64,000 bases of DNA from Burkholderia cenocepacia (GCF_900446215.1 NZ_UAQZ01000007.1:372001-436000), one strand, 5' to 3'. Positions 1 to 9,514 are shown, counted from the stretch's first letter. Notes: generated from the sequence alone by a model not told the origin. Numbers and translations are program-made.

Positions 1-159
1 ACGAACAACCAGGCGCCCATTCACCAGCGGCTGACGATGGTGGAATACGGGCAGGTTGTCCTGATGCTCACCTTCACTGCGCCCGGTACGCTGAGTGACA
101 CACAGCGCGAACAAATCCGGGCGGTGATTCAGAGCCTTCAGTTGCGCGATCCGATCTGA
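1..159 (+). CDS. EagR-type (DUF1795/DcrB-like) T6SS effector chaperone, C-terminal fragment
   Basis: Only the last 52 codons are inside the window, read in frame 1 and ending at TGA 157-159. The visible sequence (QRLTMVEYGQVVLMLTFTA, then a short helix ending QSLQLRDPI) fits the C-terminal half of DUF1795 proteins. In type VI systems EagR chaperones of this family bind the N-terminal membrane segments of PAAR-Rhs effectors before secretion. The position fits that role: the stop lies 7 bp before an Rhs effector that has two such N-terminal hydrophobic stretches, so the two are probably co-translated. The family call rests on a short fragment plus context. Confidence 0.6.
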   Translation, partial: TNNQAPIHQRLTMVEYGQVVLMLTFTAPGTLSDTQREQIRAVIQSLQLRDPI

Positions 160-166
160 GGCTGCA

Positions 167-3100
167 ATGTCGGACACGCCGAGTTACGACGAACCGAGCG
201 GCAGCGCACAGGAACGTCTCGATCAGATCGCCAAGCTGGAGGACGGTGAAGCCGCGAAAGCGGCCGAGCAGCCGTTTTACGAGCACCTCAACTATGGGAT
301 GCTTGGCGCCGATGCGGGCCTGACCGCCGTTGAGGGGACGGCCGCCGGGCTGAGTGCGGCCGGTACAGCGCTGGCGGGTGGCGCGACCGGCGGGGCGGCA
401 CTGGGTGCGGGCGCGGTTGCGGCGGGCACCGTCATGCTTCCGCTCGCGATTGCAGTCGGGGGAGCTTGGGCGCTCGACAAGGTTGGCGTGACCGGCTGGC
501 TGTCGAAGGAGTTCACACAGGTTGGCGACGCACTGGGCCTCACCATCGGCCGAGGCGATCCACACCCCGCATGCATTGGCGATCGGATCGCGCACTCGTC
601 AGGTTTTATGGGGATTCTCGCCGGCATTGCCGTGGGGGTTGCGATTGGCGTGGCAGTGGCGGCGACTGTGGCAACAGGTGGACTCGCCGGGGCGCTGATC
701 GTTGGCGCTTGCATGGCCGGCGGCCTGACGCTTGGTGGTGCGCTCGCGTCGGCCAGCCAAAGTATGGGCAGCAACTGTGGCGAGATCGTCACCGGTTCGA
801 GCAACGTATATTTTGAAGGCAAAAAGGTGGCGCGTGTCACGGACCTGGTGAAATGCGATCACCATTCCGGCGCGCCGCAGGCGCTCGTCGACGGCAGCAA
901 AACCGTGTTCGTCAACGGGCTGCCGCTGGTGCGGATCGGCCACGAGACCCACTGCAGCGGCAAAGTCAATTCGGGGCGCAACAGTATCTGGATCGACAAG
1001 ACGACCGGAAATTATGGCCCGAAGAACCCGGAGCTGTCCGCGACGCAGGAATTCCTGGCGGGCTTGATCGGCGGGATTGTAGGCGGCGGAGTTGGAAAAG
1101 TTGGCGGCAAGGGGCTGCGGGCGGTGCGCGAAAAATTCCGGCCCGAACCCACCCGATCGGCGGAGCAGAGGGGTATCAAGGACGAGAATCGACCGAAGTG
1201 CAAGGACCCGGTTGATCCGGTATCCGGAGAAATGCTGGAGATCCGTACGGATCTGGCCATTCCCGGAATCTTGCCCCTTGAGTTCAAACGACGCTATCGG
1301 ACTCGATCGGACGATCATGGATTGCTCGGTCACCGCTGGTCGGACAACTGGTCGCAGCGATTGACGTTCGATGGTGGCCGCTTCGTGAGATTCCACGACG
1401 GCGCTGGCCTGGTGATCGGCTTTGACGCGCCGGATATGGCGCTCAACGGCATCAACCTTCGTGAGCCGCGTTATCGGCTGGTCGGAAGCCGACTCGAACC
1501 GCGCATCTTCGATCGTGACACGCGACAACTGCGTATTTTCGCGCCGCTCGTCGACGGGCGCTCGTCTCGCCTCGAACGGGTCGAGGACCTCGACGGCAAC
1601 GCGATCGTTCTTTCCTACGATACTGCTGGCCGTTTGAGCGGCATGGTCCATAGCGATGGCTATCGGCTCGAGATTGCCTATCCTGGCCGCGACCGTCAGC
1701 TGCAACGGATCGTTCTCCATGATGCGGACGGTGGTTCCAGAACGCTTGTGGGCTACGACTACCAGAACGGCATGCTTACCCATGTGGCGAGCTTCCAGTT
1801 TGGGCAGTTCTATTACGCGTACGACGAACACGGCTGGATGACCCAATGGCGGGATACAGACCAGACCGATGTTCGATATCGGTACGACACCGCTGGTCGT
1901 GTAGTCGAAACAGGTACACGGCAGGGCTATCACACGGGCCGATTCATCTACGAAGCCGGCTGCACACGCGTGATTGACGTCGATGGCGAATGGACCTACG
2001 CCTATAACGACGAAGGCCTTGTAACGGCCGAAACTGATCCGCTCGGTCATTGCACTTACTCCGAATGGGAGCTTGGTCGTTTGATGGCCCGGATTGATCC
2101 GCTTGGCCGACGGACGGACTATCGATACGACGAGCGAGGCCAACTGACTTCGGTCGTCGAAAGCTCGGGGAGGACGGTTGACTTCGACTATGACGATGAG
2201 CAGCGCCTAACCGGGGCGCGCTTGCCGAACGGCGGCACGATCAAGCTCGAGTACGACCATCTGTCTCGGTTGATTGCACGGACCGAGCCGGACGGCAACA
2301 AAACGACCTATCGCTATGGGCCCCGTGGCGAACTGCTGCGAGTAGTTCAAGGTGATCGCGAGACACGCCTGGACTACGATGACCGGCTGCGGCTGACCGA
2401 CATCGAGTTGCCAACGGGTGCGCGCTTTAGGCGCAAGATAGACGCGCTGGGCCGGCTGCTGGAGGAAACGTCGCCCGACGGGCATGTGACGCGTTACGAC
2501 TATGCTGACGGCCCGGCAAATCCGCGCGGTCTGCTGAGCGCCGTTACGCGCCCCGATGGCTCGGTATCGAGGGCACGCTATAACAGCGAGAGCCTGCCCG
2601 TCGAGTGGATCGATCCGCTAGGACGTACGATCCAGCGAACCTACGGTCCATTCGATCTGCTGACGGCGTCGATCGACGCGGCCGGACATGCAACGCGTTT
2701 TGAGTACGACCATGCGACCCGGCTGACGAAGGTTATCAATGCGCTGGGAGAGACTTACACGTACCGCTACGACGCGGCCGGGCGTCTCGCGGCCGAAATT
2801 GACTGGGGAGGCCGCGCGACCGAATACGACCGCGATGCCGTCGGTCGCCTGCTGACGAAGACACTGCCCGACGGTGGCCAGTGGCGCTATACGTACGATG
2901 CATCCGACCGACTCATCGAGATCGATGCCGGCGACGTGAAGCTTGCCTACCGCTACGATGCGAGCGGCCGATTGGCGTCGGCGGAGGTCCAGGGTGAGCA
3001 CACTCATGTGACGCGCTTTGCCTACGACAGGAATGGCCGCTTGATCGGCGAAGATCAGCATGGCGAACTGTTGCGGCACGTCTACGACGCCGATGGACAA

Positions 3101-4714
3101 CGCCGTCTGCGGATGACACCTAGGCGCGAGACCACCTATGCGTACGATGTATCCGGGGCTTTGACGCAAGTCGGGCAACTGACGATCCGGCGTGATGGGT
3201 TAGGGCGCGAGATTGGCCGCGAGGCGGGAGATTTTGTCGCGCAGCAACAGTACGATGCGCTCGGCCGGATACGCCGGCAGATTGCGGGGCCTGCCGTAGC
3301 CTTCGATGCCTTGCAAGCCGATCCGGCCCGTGCGCTGGAGCAATTGACGCGGCAGGTCTATCACTACGACGCAGCCGGGCAACTGGAGCGAGTCGACACC
3401 GGCGCGGATACGCTCACCTACCAGCGCGATGAGCGCGGCCAGATCATCTGCGCAGAAAGTCTGCTGCAGCCGAGCGAGCACTTCCGCTACGACGCTGTGA
3501 TGAACATTGCCGCGCACGGGCAACGGGCACCCGTGGATGCCCACCACTATCGCCGCGGAGGTCTGCCGGAACAGGTTGGCTACGCACGCTATAAATACGA
3601 TGCACGTGGCCGCACGATCGAGAAGACGGTCGAACAGCCGGGGGTCAGGCCGAAAACGTGGCAATACACGTGGGACGGGCTCAATCGGCTCGTGAGGGTC
3701 GTTACGCCCGAGCGCGGTGTTTGGGCGTATCGCTACGACGCTTTCAATCGCCGGATCGAGAAGCAGCAAGTCGGTGGCCGCGAAACGGTGAAGTTCCTGT
3801 GGGACGGTCCGATGCTTGCCGAACGCTGGATCGAGCAGCGCGACGGCACGACGGGCCAAGTCGTGACCTGGCATATCGAGCCGGGCAGTTTTTTGCCGCT
3901 CGCGCAGGAGACAGACGATGGTCTCTTCCCTATCTTGACGGATCAAATAGGCCGGCCGAAGACGGTGTTCGATGAACAGGGGCGACCCGTCTGGAAAGCC
4001 GCCTATTCGTTATGGGGAAAGTTGTTGCCGGTCAAGCGACCAGCCAATGACGCGGACTGCGGCGCGACTTCAATCGATACGACTCTGCGCTTCTCCGGTC
4101 AATGGGCGGATGACGAGACGGGACTGAACTACAACCTGAACCGGTATTACGATCCAGATTCTGGACAGTACCTAAGCGCGGACCCGATCGGACTGCTTGG
4201 TGGAGCTCGGACGCAAGCGTACGTGCATGATCCCTCCCAATGGATTGATCCGTTGGGTTTGCAGGGATGCAAGCCAGCAGGAAAGAAGATCAGTATGCGA
4301 GCCTATCGCTATGAGATGCCGGAGCGATTCGACACAACGTGGGACGCGCACGAATGGAACGTTGCGGCACGGCATCGATACACCAAGAAAGGTCTGGGTG
4401 GCGTCTATGGTGCGGATTCGCCCGCGACCGCTCTTGCTGAGGTGACGCATTGGGATGTCGATCTGTCGACACGGGAATTGATCAGCAAGGACGTGACGCT
4501 TAATAATGTCTTGGATTTGACGGACCCTAGCGTGCGAAAGCAAACTGCGGCGGCAATGGATATGCCGTTCACACTTGAAGACATCACCGGGAACAACTAC
4601 GAATACACTCACAAACTGGGGGACTGGGCCAGCCAGAACGGCTATGATGGAATTCTTGCGCCGTCGGCACGGAATCCCGATGGTGCCAATTTAATTTCCT
4701 TTGGAGGGTTCTGA
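167..4714 (+). CDS. PAAR-Rhs type VI secretion effector with RES-like C-terminal toxin
   Basis: A 1515-residue polymorphic toxin. Residues 1-40 are hydrophilic. Ala/Gly-rich hydrophobic segments lie near 58-105 and 147-195, and a PAAR domain (GD-HPACIGD near 130, then VTDLVKCDHHSG, VFVNGLPLVRIGHETHCSG) is interrupted by the second. About 25 YD-type Rhs repeats fill 350-1300 and form the cocoon. The core ends with the RYYDPDSGQYLSADPIGL motif and a second DPLGL at about 1363, after which a toxin of about 150 residues begins. The toxin has the RES-family landmarks: Arg in AYRY (R1381), Glu in TALAEV (E1425) and Ser in APSARNP (S1500). RES domains are NAD-consuming ADP-ribosyltransferase-like folds, so NAD+ degradation or ADP-ribosylation in the target cell is the inferred activity. 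ATG 167 follows an EagR-like gene; the immunity gene follows at once. Confidence 0.85.
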   Translation: MSDTPSYDEPSGSAQERLDQIAKLEDGEAAKAAEQPFYEHLNYGMLGADAGLTAVEGTAAGLSAAGTALAGGATGGAALGAGAVAAGTVMLPLAIAVGGAWALDKVGVTGWLSKEFTQVGDALGLTIGRGDPHPACIGDRIAHSSGFMGILAGIAVGVAIGVAVAATVATGGLAGALIVGACMAGGLTLGGALASASQSMGSNCGEIVTGSSNVYFEGKKVARVTDLVKCDHHSGAPQALVDGSKTVFVNGLPLVRIGHETHCSGKVNSGRNSIWIDKTTGNYGPKNPELSATQEFLAGLIGGIVGGGVGKVGGKGLRAVREKFRPEPTRSAEQRGIKDENRPKCKDPVDPVSGEMLEIRTDLAIPGILPLEFKRRYRTRSDDHGLLGHRWSDNWSQRLTFDGGRFVRFHDGAGLVIGFDAPDMALNGINLREPRYRLVGSRLEPRIFDRDTRQLRIFAPLVDGRSSRLERVEDLDGNAIVLSYDTAGRLSGMVHSDGYRLEIAYPGRDRQLQRIVLHDADGGSRTLVGYDYQNGMLTHVASFQFGQFYYAYDEHGWMTQWRDTDQTDVRYRYDTAGRVVETGTRQGYHTGRFIYEAGCTRVIDVDGEWTYAYNDEGLVTAETDPLGHCTYSEWELGRLMARIDPLGRRTDYRYDERGQLTSVVESSGRTVDFDYDDEQRLTGARLPNGGTIKLEYDHLSRLIARTEPDGNKTTYRYGPRGELLRVVQGDRETRLDYDDRLRLTDIELPTGARFRRKIDALGRLLEETSPDGHVTRYDYADGPANPRGLLSAVTRPDGSVSRARYNSESLPVEWIDPLGRTIQRTYGPFDLLTASIDAAGHATRFEYDHATRLTKVINALGETYTYRYDAAGRLAAEIDWGGRATEYDRDAVGRLLTKTLPDGGQWRYTYDASDRLIEIDAGDVKLAYRYDASGRLASAEVQGEHTHVTRFAYDRNGRLIGEDQHGELLRHVYDADGQRRLRMTPRRETTYAYDVSGALTQVGQLTIRRDGLGREIGREAGDFVAQQQYDALGRIRRQIAGPAVAFDALQADPARALEQLTRQVYHYDAAGQLERVDTGADTLTYQRDERGQIICAESLLQPSEHFRYDAVMNIAAHGQRAPVDAHHYRRGGLPEQVGYARYKYDARGRTIEKTVEQPGVRPKTWQYTWDGLNRLVRVVTPERGVWAYRYDAFNRRIEKQQVGGRETVKFLWDGPMLAERWIEQRDGTTGQVVTWHIEPGSFLPLAQETDDGLFPILTDQIGRPKTVFDEQGRPVWKAAYSLWGKLLPVKRPANDADCGATSIDTTLRFSGQWADDETGLNYNLNRYYDPDSGQYLSADPIGLLGGARTQAYVHDPSQWIDPLGLQGCKPAGKKISMRAYRYEMPERFDTTWDAHEWNVAARHRYTKKGLGGVYGADSPATALAEVTHWDVDLSTRELISKDVTLNNVLDLTDPSVRKQTAAAMDMPFTLEDITGNNYEYTHKLGDWASQNGYDGILAPSARNPDGANLISFGGF

Positions 4715-4715
4715 T

Positions 4716-5000
4716 TTGAATCAGCTAGAACAGTATTATGCAGGCGACGATAGCTGGAAGGAGTTCTCCGATCTTTTCGCGAAATATAAGGATTTGCCAG
4801 AGGTCCAGAATCTCGCCAAGGATCTAAATGGTCAACTTGATCTTGCTTATACGATCTACTGGGTTGCTGGGCCGAAGTCTGCACAGAAGTGGATAAATTC
4901 GAGTGTCCCGGCGCTCGACAATATTCGCCCCATAGATTGCACTGGAAACCCAGAGTTGATTAAGCGCTTGCGCGAATGTCTAATGCGCATGCCGTCTTAA
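4716..5000 (+). CDS. Immunity protein for the Rhs-RES toxin, DUF2384 (MbcA/ParS/Xre antitoxin)-like
   Basis: I place the start at TTG 4716, one base after the Rhs stop, because GGAGGG at 4703-4708 lies 7 bases upstream; the in-frame TTG at 4701 would overlap that ribosome site. The product is 94 residues. Its C-terminal half (KSAQKWINSSVPALDNIRPI, then a DCxxxPELxxRLRxxL helix) has the pattern of the DUF2384 toxin-binding domain found in MbcA/ParS/Xre antitoxins, which partner RES toxins in chromosomal toxin-antitoxin modules. The expected upstream Xre-type DNA-binding region is short or absent. Direct abutment to the effector is the usual immunity position. Inference: it binds and blocks the RES domain. 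Confidence 0.75.
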   Translation: MNQLEQYYAGDDSWKEFSDLFAKYKDLPEVQNLAKDLNGQLDLAYTIYWVAGPKSAQKWINSSVPALDNIRPIDCTGNPELIKRLRECLMRMPS

Positions 5001-5010
5001 CGGCGCTGGC

Positions 5011-6260
5011 TTGATCGTGTATACCGATTGCTCCGGCAAGGTCACGCGGTTTGCATCGCGGTTTGCGTATGACGCACGCGGTGCGCTCACGCGGGTGACC
5101 GATGCGGCCGGGCAGGCTACCGTGTGCGAAACGGATGCGATGGGGGGCACGGGGATCGGGACGGTCGATGGTGCGCGTCTAACGTTTCGGTACGATGCGG
5201 CGGGGCGTCTCGTCGAGGTCATTGATGCGAATCAGGGCAGCACGCGCTACGAAGTCAATCCGCGGGGATTGCTCTCGTCTCGAACGGATGCGGCTGGGCG
5301 GGTCGTGCAGTTCGGCTATGACGAGGCGTACCGGTTGGCGAGCCTGACCGACGAGAACCGTGAGACTTATCGCTTTCAGTATGACCGTCGCGATCTCGTT
5401 TCCGCGCAGATTGGTCTCGATGGACACAAGCGTGCGTACGAGTACGACGTTTGCGGGCAAGGCACGATCGTGCGCGACGGGCAGATCGAGACGCGATACG
5501 AACGCGATGTGATCGGGCGGTTGACGGCGAAGCACGTCGCGCACGAACGTTGCGAATACCGGTATGACGAGGCGGGCCGGATCACATCGGCCGAGTTGTA
5601 CACGCTCGCCGCGCGCGGACCATCGCTGAAGAATCGCGTCAGCCTGAAGTACGACAAGCGTGGAGAAGTCGTCGAGGAATACACGCCGACCGGCTGGCTC
5701 GCACACACCTACGACGAGCTTGGCAACCGCGTCAGCACGACGATTTCTGGCGGGCGCACGATCGATTGGCTGCATTCCGGGTCGGAGCACGCGCACCAGA
5801 TTCGTTTCGACGGTGCCGCGGTTGCGGACATCGAACGGGATGATCTGCATCGCGAGGTGCTGCGGACGCAGAGCAAGCTGATGAGCCATTTCGGGTATGA
5901 CGCAGTGGGGCGCCGTGCTCGACAAACCGCACAGCACGGTACGGCGGGCGGCGAGTTGCTTGCGAAGCAGTGGCACTACGCCTGCTGCAGGCGACGTGAT
6001 CAGAAGCGCGATCAACGCTACGGCGCGACGAGCTATCGGTATGACCCGACGGGGCGCATCGAACAGGCGGCGGGCCGGGATTGCCGTCGGAAGTGTTTCG
6101 CTGGGATGCGGCGGCTAACCTGGTGTCGAGCGATCACCCGGGTGGCTACGTCGAGCACAACCGGCTCAAGGTATTCGAGGACAAGCGCTTCGAGTATGAC
6201 GTGTATGGGCGGCGGATCTGGAAGCTCAATGGTAGTTATCCCTCAGCCCGGAGGGTGTGA
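5011..6260 (+). pseudogene. Decayed Rhs core fragment (displaced rhs)
   Basis: About 400 codons of YD-repeat sequence resume right after the immunity gene (GLIVYTDCSGKVTRF and many FxYDxxGR units) with no PAAR region, membrane segments or convincing start. The frame breaks at least twice. Near 5970-6010 expected HYxAAGDVIR sequence appears in a shifted frame and then returns. At about 6075-6085 the frame shifts again, after which PGLPSEVFRWDAAANLV continues the repeat in another frame to TGA 6258-6260. No toxin tip is left. This is the typical remnant of an older Rhs tip exchange, in which a displaced core and tip remain downstream of the active gene. Confidence 0.8.
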
Positions 6261-6321
6261 GAATCTATACTGACGGTAGCGCTGCTCTGGCGCCAACGGC
6301 ACAAGGAACAGGGATTGTTGA

Positions 6322-6720
6322 ATGCCAAATGAGATTTTGAATAGTATCGATTCGGAGATATCCAAGCCGGGCTTTTTCGATTTTTTTGCTAGACTGGATT
6401 TCGATGGCCTACTTGGCAAAAGGGATGCCGCATCATTCGACGATCACTGGATGCAGGCATTTAACGAGGTCGATAGACTCACCCTCGTGGCTGACGACAA
6501 GAAATTCTTGGATTCTATTAGAGAGAAGGCATTCAAACTCTCGTTTCGAGTCTCGGGAAATTCCGACATCGCCGGAAGAGTTTCAGACGACGTCGAACTG
6601 ATCGCAAAGAGCATGTTGGCAGGGAAACCGGATAGCTGGCCCGTTAGGGTTTTGTGGAGCAGCTATAAAATGGGGACTTTCCCGCTGAATGAGGATGACG
6701 GGGACGTGGAATGTGGCTGA
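6322..6720 (+). CDS. Orphan immunity-like hypothetical protein
   Basis: A 132-residue acidic, soluble protein (begins MPNEILNSIDSEISKPGFFD; ends EDDGDVECG) that I do not recognise. It sits directly after the decayed Rhs core, in the slot normally held by an immunity gene. Its base composition is clearly lower in GC than the flanking Burkholderia genes, as is usual for swapped Rhs toxin/immunity cassettes. AAGGAACAGGG at 6302-6312 can serve as the ribosome site for ATG 6322. Inference: immunity protein whose toxin partner has been lost, retained to resist kin carrying the matching effector. Confidence 0.6.
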   Translation: MPNEILNSIDSEISKPGFFDFFARLDFDGLLGKRDAASFDDHWMQAFNEVDRLTLVADDKKFLDSIREKAFKLSFRVSGNSDIAGRVSDDVELIAKSMLAGKPDSWPVRVLWSSYKMGTFPLNEDDGDVECG

Positions 6721-6899
6721 TCAACGATGCGTGTTTTGTCCCGGGCGCGCAAGGCGCGGATTGATATTGAGCCGGGCAGGCGTAATCATCACGCACATGA
6801 AAAGGCAACGCCGCGAAATGCGACCGCGCTGCGCAACGTCGCGCAGCGCGCCGGGCAGGGTAGACCGGCCGTAAGCGGCCGCTACCCCGAAATCCCACC

Positions 6900-7526
6900 T
6901 CACCAAGCAATATCGCAAGACGACCGCGACGTCCTCGCACCACCGGTAGCCGTGCACTTCGTCCCCGATCCATTGTCATAAAACGTCCGCGTCTCTGGCT
7001 GCGGCACCGACGGATCGAACGGATTCGGCGCCCCGTGAGGACCACGCGGCGCATCGTACGGCCGCTGCGGCGCATACGAGCCGCCACGACCAGCAGGCCG
7101 AGAACCGTTCGCGCGCAGGTATTCATGCCAGTTTTGCTCGCGCTGCTCATACCCGGGCACTGCGCGACCCAGACTATCGTTCCCGCCCGCGCCGAGCGCG
7201 ACGCGGTTCGGCGGCAAGACGAAATCGGGTTCACGCCCGGAAGAAGCGGGCAGCGGCGCCACCAGCGCATCACTCGTTACCCGCAATGGCCGCGTATCCG
7301 GCGTATCGAACGGGCTACGTTCGGCAGGCGCGGCGAACTGTACGCGTGGGCGGCTCATCCTCACCGCGCGCCCGTCATCCCGAGCAGCCGCACGCCGCTC
7401 CGAGCGAAACACATTGGCACCGGCCGACCGATCGGTCAGCGTATCGCGTCCCGAAACATGGGCAGCAGAAACAGAAAGCGCGCACGCGATCGCGGCGGCG
7501 GAAGAGAGGCGGACTGGGCAATTCAT
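6900..7526 (-). CDS. Secreted, proline/glycine-rich hypothetical protein
   Basis: A 208-residue product if started at the ATG ending at 7526, which gives a clear signal peptide (MNCPVRLSSAAAIACALSVS, cleavage near AAHVSG). A GTG at 7574 and an ATG at 7553 would add residues in front of the signal and have no better ribosome site. The mature part is rich in Arg, Pro, Gly and Ser and looks disordered; near the end lie GSGTKCTATGGART and two cysteines that could form a disulfide. No catalytic motif is seen. GC and codon use are Burkholderia-like, unlike the immunity gene to the left. Function unknown. Confidence 0.55.
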   Translation of the reverse strand: MNCPVRLSSAAAIACALSVSAAHVSGRDTLTDRSAGANVFRSERRAAARDDGRAVRMSRPRVQFAAPAERSPFDTPDTRPLRVTSDALVAPLPASSGREPDFVLPPNRVALGAGGNDSLGRAVPGYEQREQNWHEYLRANGSRPAGRGGSYAPQRPYDAPRGPHGAPNPFDPSVPQPETRTFYDNGSGTKCTATGGARTSRSSCDIAW

Positions 7527-7574
7527 GGGCGATCCGAAGCAGGTGATGTGCATTGAACAAAAACGGCAGATCAC

Positions 7575-8024
7575 TGGCTGGCGGCTGAGCGACGAGGGGG
7601 CGTCGAAGCGGCCCTGAAGCGACTGCGAGGCGCGGCGAACGCGACTTGCAGGGAGGCTGGCTGGATTGCAGAAGCGAGCTCGTATTATTTCATGAAAATA
7701 TCAAAAAGCTTTCATATTGTTTAGTTTTTCAGATAAACAGTAATATTTGCCGCCTCACTGAGCGCCCCGTCCTGGTGCGTGCCAACACAATCATCAGTCG
7801 ATTGATCCCCAGCGACCAGGGCCCTTGGCAACCTAAAAAATGCATCACCGGGAAATCCCCGTCGCCGAACGCCAAGCCCAGAAAGGAACCCGCTCCCACC
7901 TTCTTGCCAAAATAGCAACCCGATTGCACCCGAAGCAAACGTTGTCGCCGCGTCGCGGTTGCGCCCCCATCGCCACCCACCCATCTCAAAAACGTACGTG
8001 TTTTCCCTCAATCGACAGGCATTT
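7575..8024. other. Intergenic region, no gene seen
   Basis: The short open frames on both strands here lack ribosome sites and recognisable content. Around 7675-7750 there is an AT-rich patch unusual for this genome (TATTATTTCATGAAAATATC). It could be promoter DNA, but no gene follows it closely. Nothing else can be supported. Confidence 0.5.
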
Positions 8025-8055
8025 TTGACAGACGATTGAAAAACGCCCATATAAT
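8025..8055 (+). promoter_or_regulatory. Candidate sigma-70 promoter of the liv operon
   Basis: Perfect -35 TTGACA (8025-8030) and -10 TATAAT (8050-8055) hexamers are separated by 19 bp, slightly longer than ideal. It is the best promoter match before livJ and would give an untranslated leader of roughly 280 bases. Confidence 0.5.
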
Positions 8056-8064
8056 TTCGACTGC

Positions 8065-8187
8065 CTTGCCAATGGCTGTCGGACCATCCCTCCGAACGAG
8101 CGATTTGGCAAGCGGGGCAGGCGAAACGCTTGCGCAATGCAAGACGCATCACGATGTCTTTCCGAACCAGACGTCCCCTTCGGGGAC
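8065..8187 (+). promoter_or_regulatory. Structured liv leader: long-range inverted repeat and hairpin
   Basis: Within the predicted leader, CTTGCCAA (8065-8072) is complemented by TTGGCAAG (8105-8112), and GTCCCC-TTC-GGGGAC (8173-8187) forms a tight hairpin. These could be protein or RNA regulatory elements controlling livJ. The function is inference; only the complementarity is observed. Confidence 0.35.
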
Positions 8188-8339
8188 TGCAAGAGCCGGG
8201 CCCCGCTACGCAACATTCCGCCGGAGTTCCGTCTTCTATGTGTCTCGGGCGTGTCCCAGTCCTCGCCCCGGGTGCTGTTCGATTGCGCAAGTCATGCCGC
8301 CTTTGCCCGTATGACTAAACAACATCGAGGAGCTCCCAG

Positions 8340-9458
8340 ATGACGCTGTCCCGTCTTACGTCCATTTCCGTCGCCGCCGTGCTGTTCGCCGCCGGCGCCG
8401 CCGCCGCGCAAGCGGAAACCGTGAAGATCGCCATCGCTGGTCCGATGAGCGGCTCGGTCGCCCAATACGGCGACATGGTGAAGGCCGGCGCGCTGACCGC
8501 GATCGAACAGATCAACGCGGCAGGCGGTGCGGGCGGCAACAAGTTCGAAGTGGTGATGATGGACGACGCGTGCGAACCGAAGCAGGCCGTCGCCGTTGCC
8601 AACAAGATCGTCAGCCAGAAGATCAAGTACGTGATCGGTCACGTGTGCTCGGGTTCGACGATTCCCGCGTCGGACATCTACGAGAACGAAGGCATCGTGA
8701 TGGTCACGCCGTCGGCCACCGCGCCGCAACTGACGGAAGGCAAGAAGCGCCACTTCATTTTCCGCACGATCGGCCGTGACGACCAGCAAGGCCCGGCCGC
8801 CGCGCACTACATCATCAACAACGTGAAGCCGAAGAAGGTCGCGGTCCTGCACGACAAGCAGTCGTACGGCCAGGGCATCGCGTCGTCGGTGAAGAAGGAC
8901 CTCGAAGCCGCGAAGATCCCGGTCGTGCTGTTCGAAGGCATCAACGCCGGCGATTCGGACTACTCGGCGATCATCACGAAGCTGAAGTCGCAAGGCGTCG
9001 ATTTCGTCTACTTCGGCGGCTACCACCCGGAAATGGGCCTGCTGATGCGCCAGGCGCGCGAGCAGGGCGTGAAGGCGACGTTCATGGGGCCTGAAGGCGT
9101 GGGCAACAAGGACGTGACGGCGATCGCCGGCCCGGCTTCGGAAGGCATGCTCGTGACGCTGCCGGCCGACTTCTCGGCCGATCCGGCCAACGCGGCGCTC
9201 GTGAAGGCGTTCGCGGACAAGAAGCGCGACCCGAACGGTCCGTTCCAGATGCCGTCGTACGCCGCGGTGAAGATCATCGCCGACTCGATCGCGGGCGCGA
9301 AGACGACCGACCCGACGAAGGTCGCCGCGTACATGCACAAGACGACGTTCGACACGCCGATCGGCAAGGTCGCGTATGACGCACAGGGCGACCTGAAGGC
9401 GTTCAAGTTCGTCGTGTACACGTGGCACAAGGACGCGACGAAGACCGCCGCCAAGTAA
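8340..9458 (+). CDS. livJ: Branched-chain amino-acid ABC transporter, periplasmic binding protein
   Basis: A 372-residue LivJ/LivK-type (type I periplasmic binding protein) receptor. It has a signal peptide ending AAAAQA, then mature ETVKIAIAGPMSGSVAQYGD, the usual family opening, and the conserved DDACEPKQAVAVANK and YGQG segments. ATG 8340 has GAGGAGC at 8327-8333 as ribosome site. It captures leucine, isoleucine, valine or related amino acids in the periplasm and delivers them to LivHM. First gene of livJHMGF; a strong hairpin between it and livH probably lets the receptor be made in excess. Confidence 0.93.
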   Translation: MTLSRLTSISVAAVLFAAGAAAAQAETVKIAIAGPMSGSVAQYGDMVKAGALTAIEQINAAGGAGGNKFEVVMMDDACEPKQAVAVANKIVSQKIKYVIGHVCSGSTIPASDIYENEGIVMVTPSATAPQLTEGKKRHFIFRTIGRDDQQGPAAAHYIINNVKPKKVAVLHDKQSYGQGIASSVKKDLEAAKIPVVLFEGINAGDSDYSAIITKLKSQGVDFVYFGGYHPEMGLLMRQAREQGVKATFMGPEGVGNKDVTAIAGPASEGMLVTLPADFSADPANAALVKAFADKKRDPNGPFQMPSYAAVKIIADSIAGAKTTDPTKVAAYMHKTTFDTPIGKVAYDAQGDLKAFKFVVYTWHKDATKTAAK

Positions 9459-9477
9459 CAACGGAGTACCCGCCCGC

Positions 9478-9514
9478 GCACCCGCCCTGTCCGAAACCCG
9501 GACGGGGCGGGTGC
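9478..9514 (+). terminator. Intra-operon hairpin after livJ (attenuating or RNA-stabilising)
   Basis: A near-perfect GC-rich stem (GCACCCGCCC paired with GGGGCGGGTGC, loop GAAAC region) lies 20 bp after the livJ stop, without a following T run. Such stems in liv operons typically protect the receptor mRNA or cause partial termination. Confidence 0.55.

Noticed and set aside
7721..8290. A 189-codon minus-strand frame between the secreted protein and livJ
   Set aside because: No ribosome site, no recognisable sequence, and it overlaps the liv promoter and leader.
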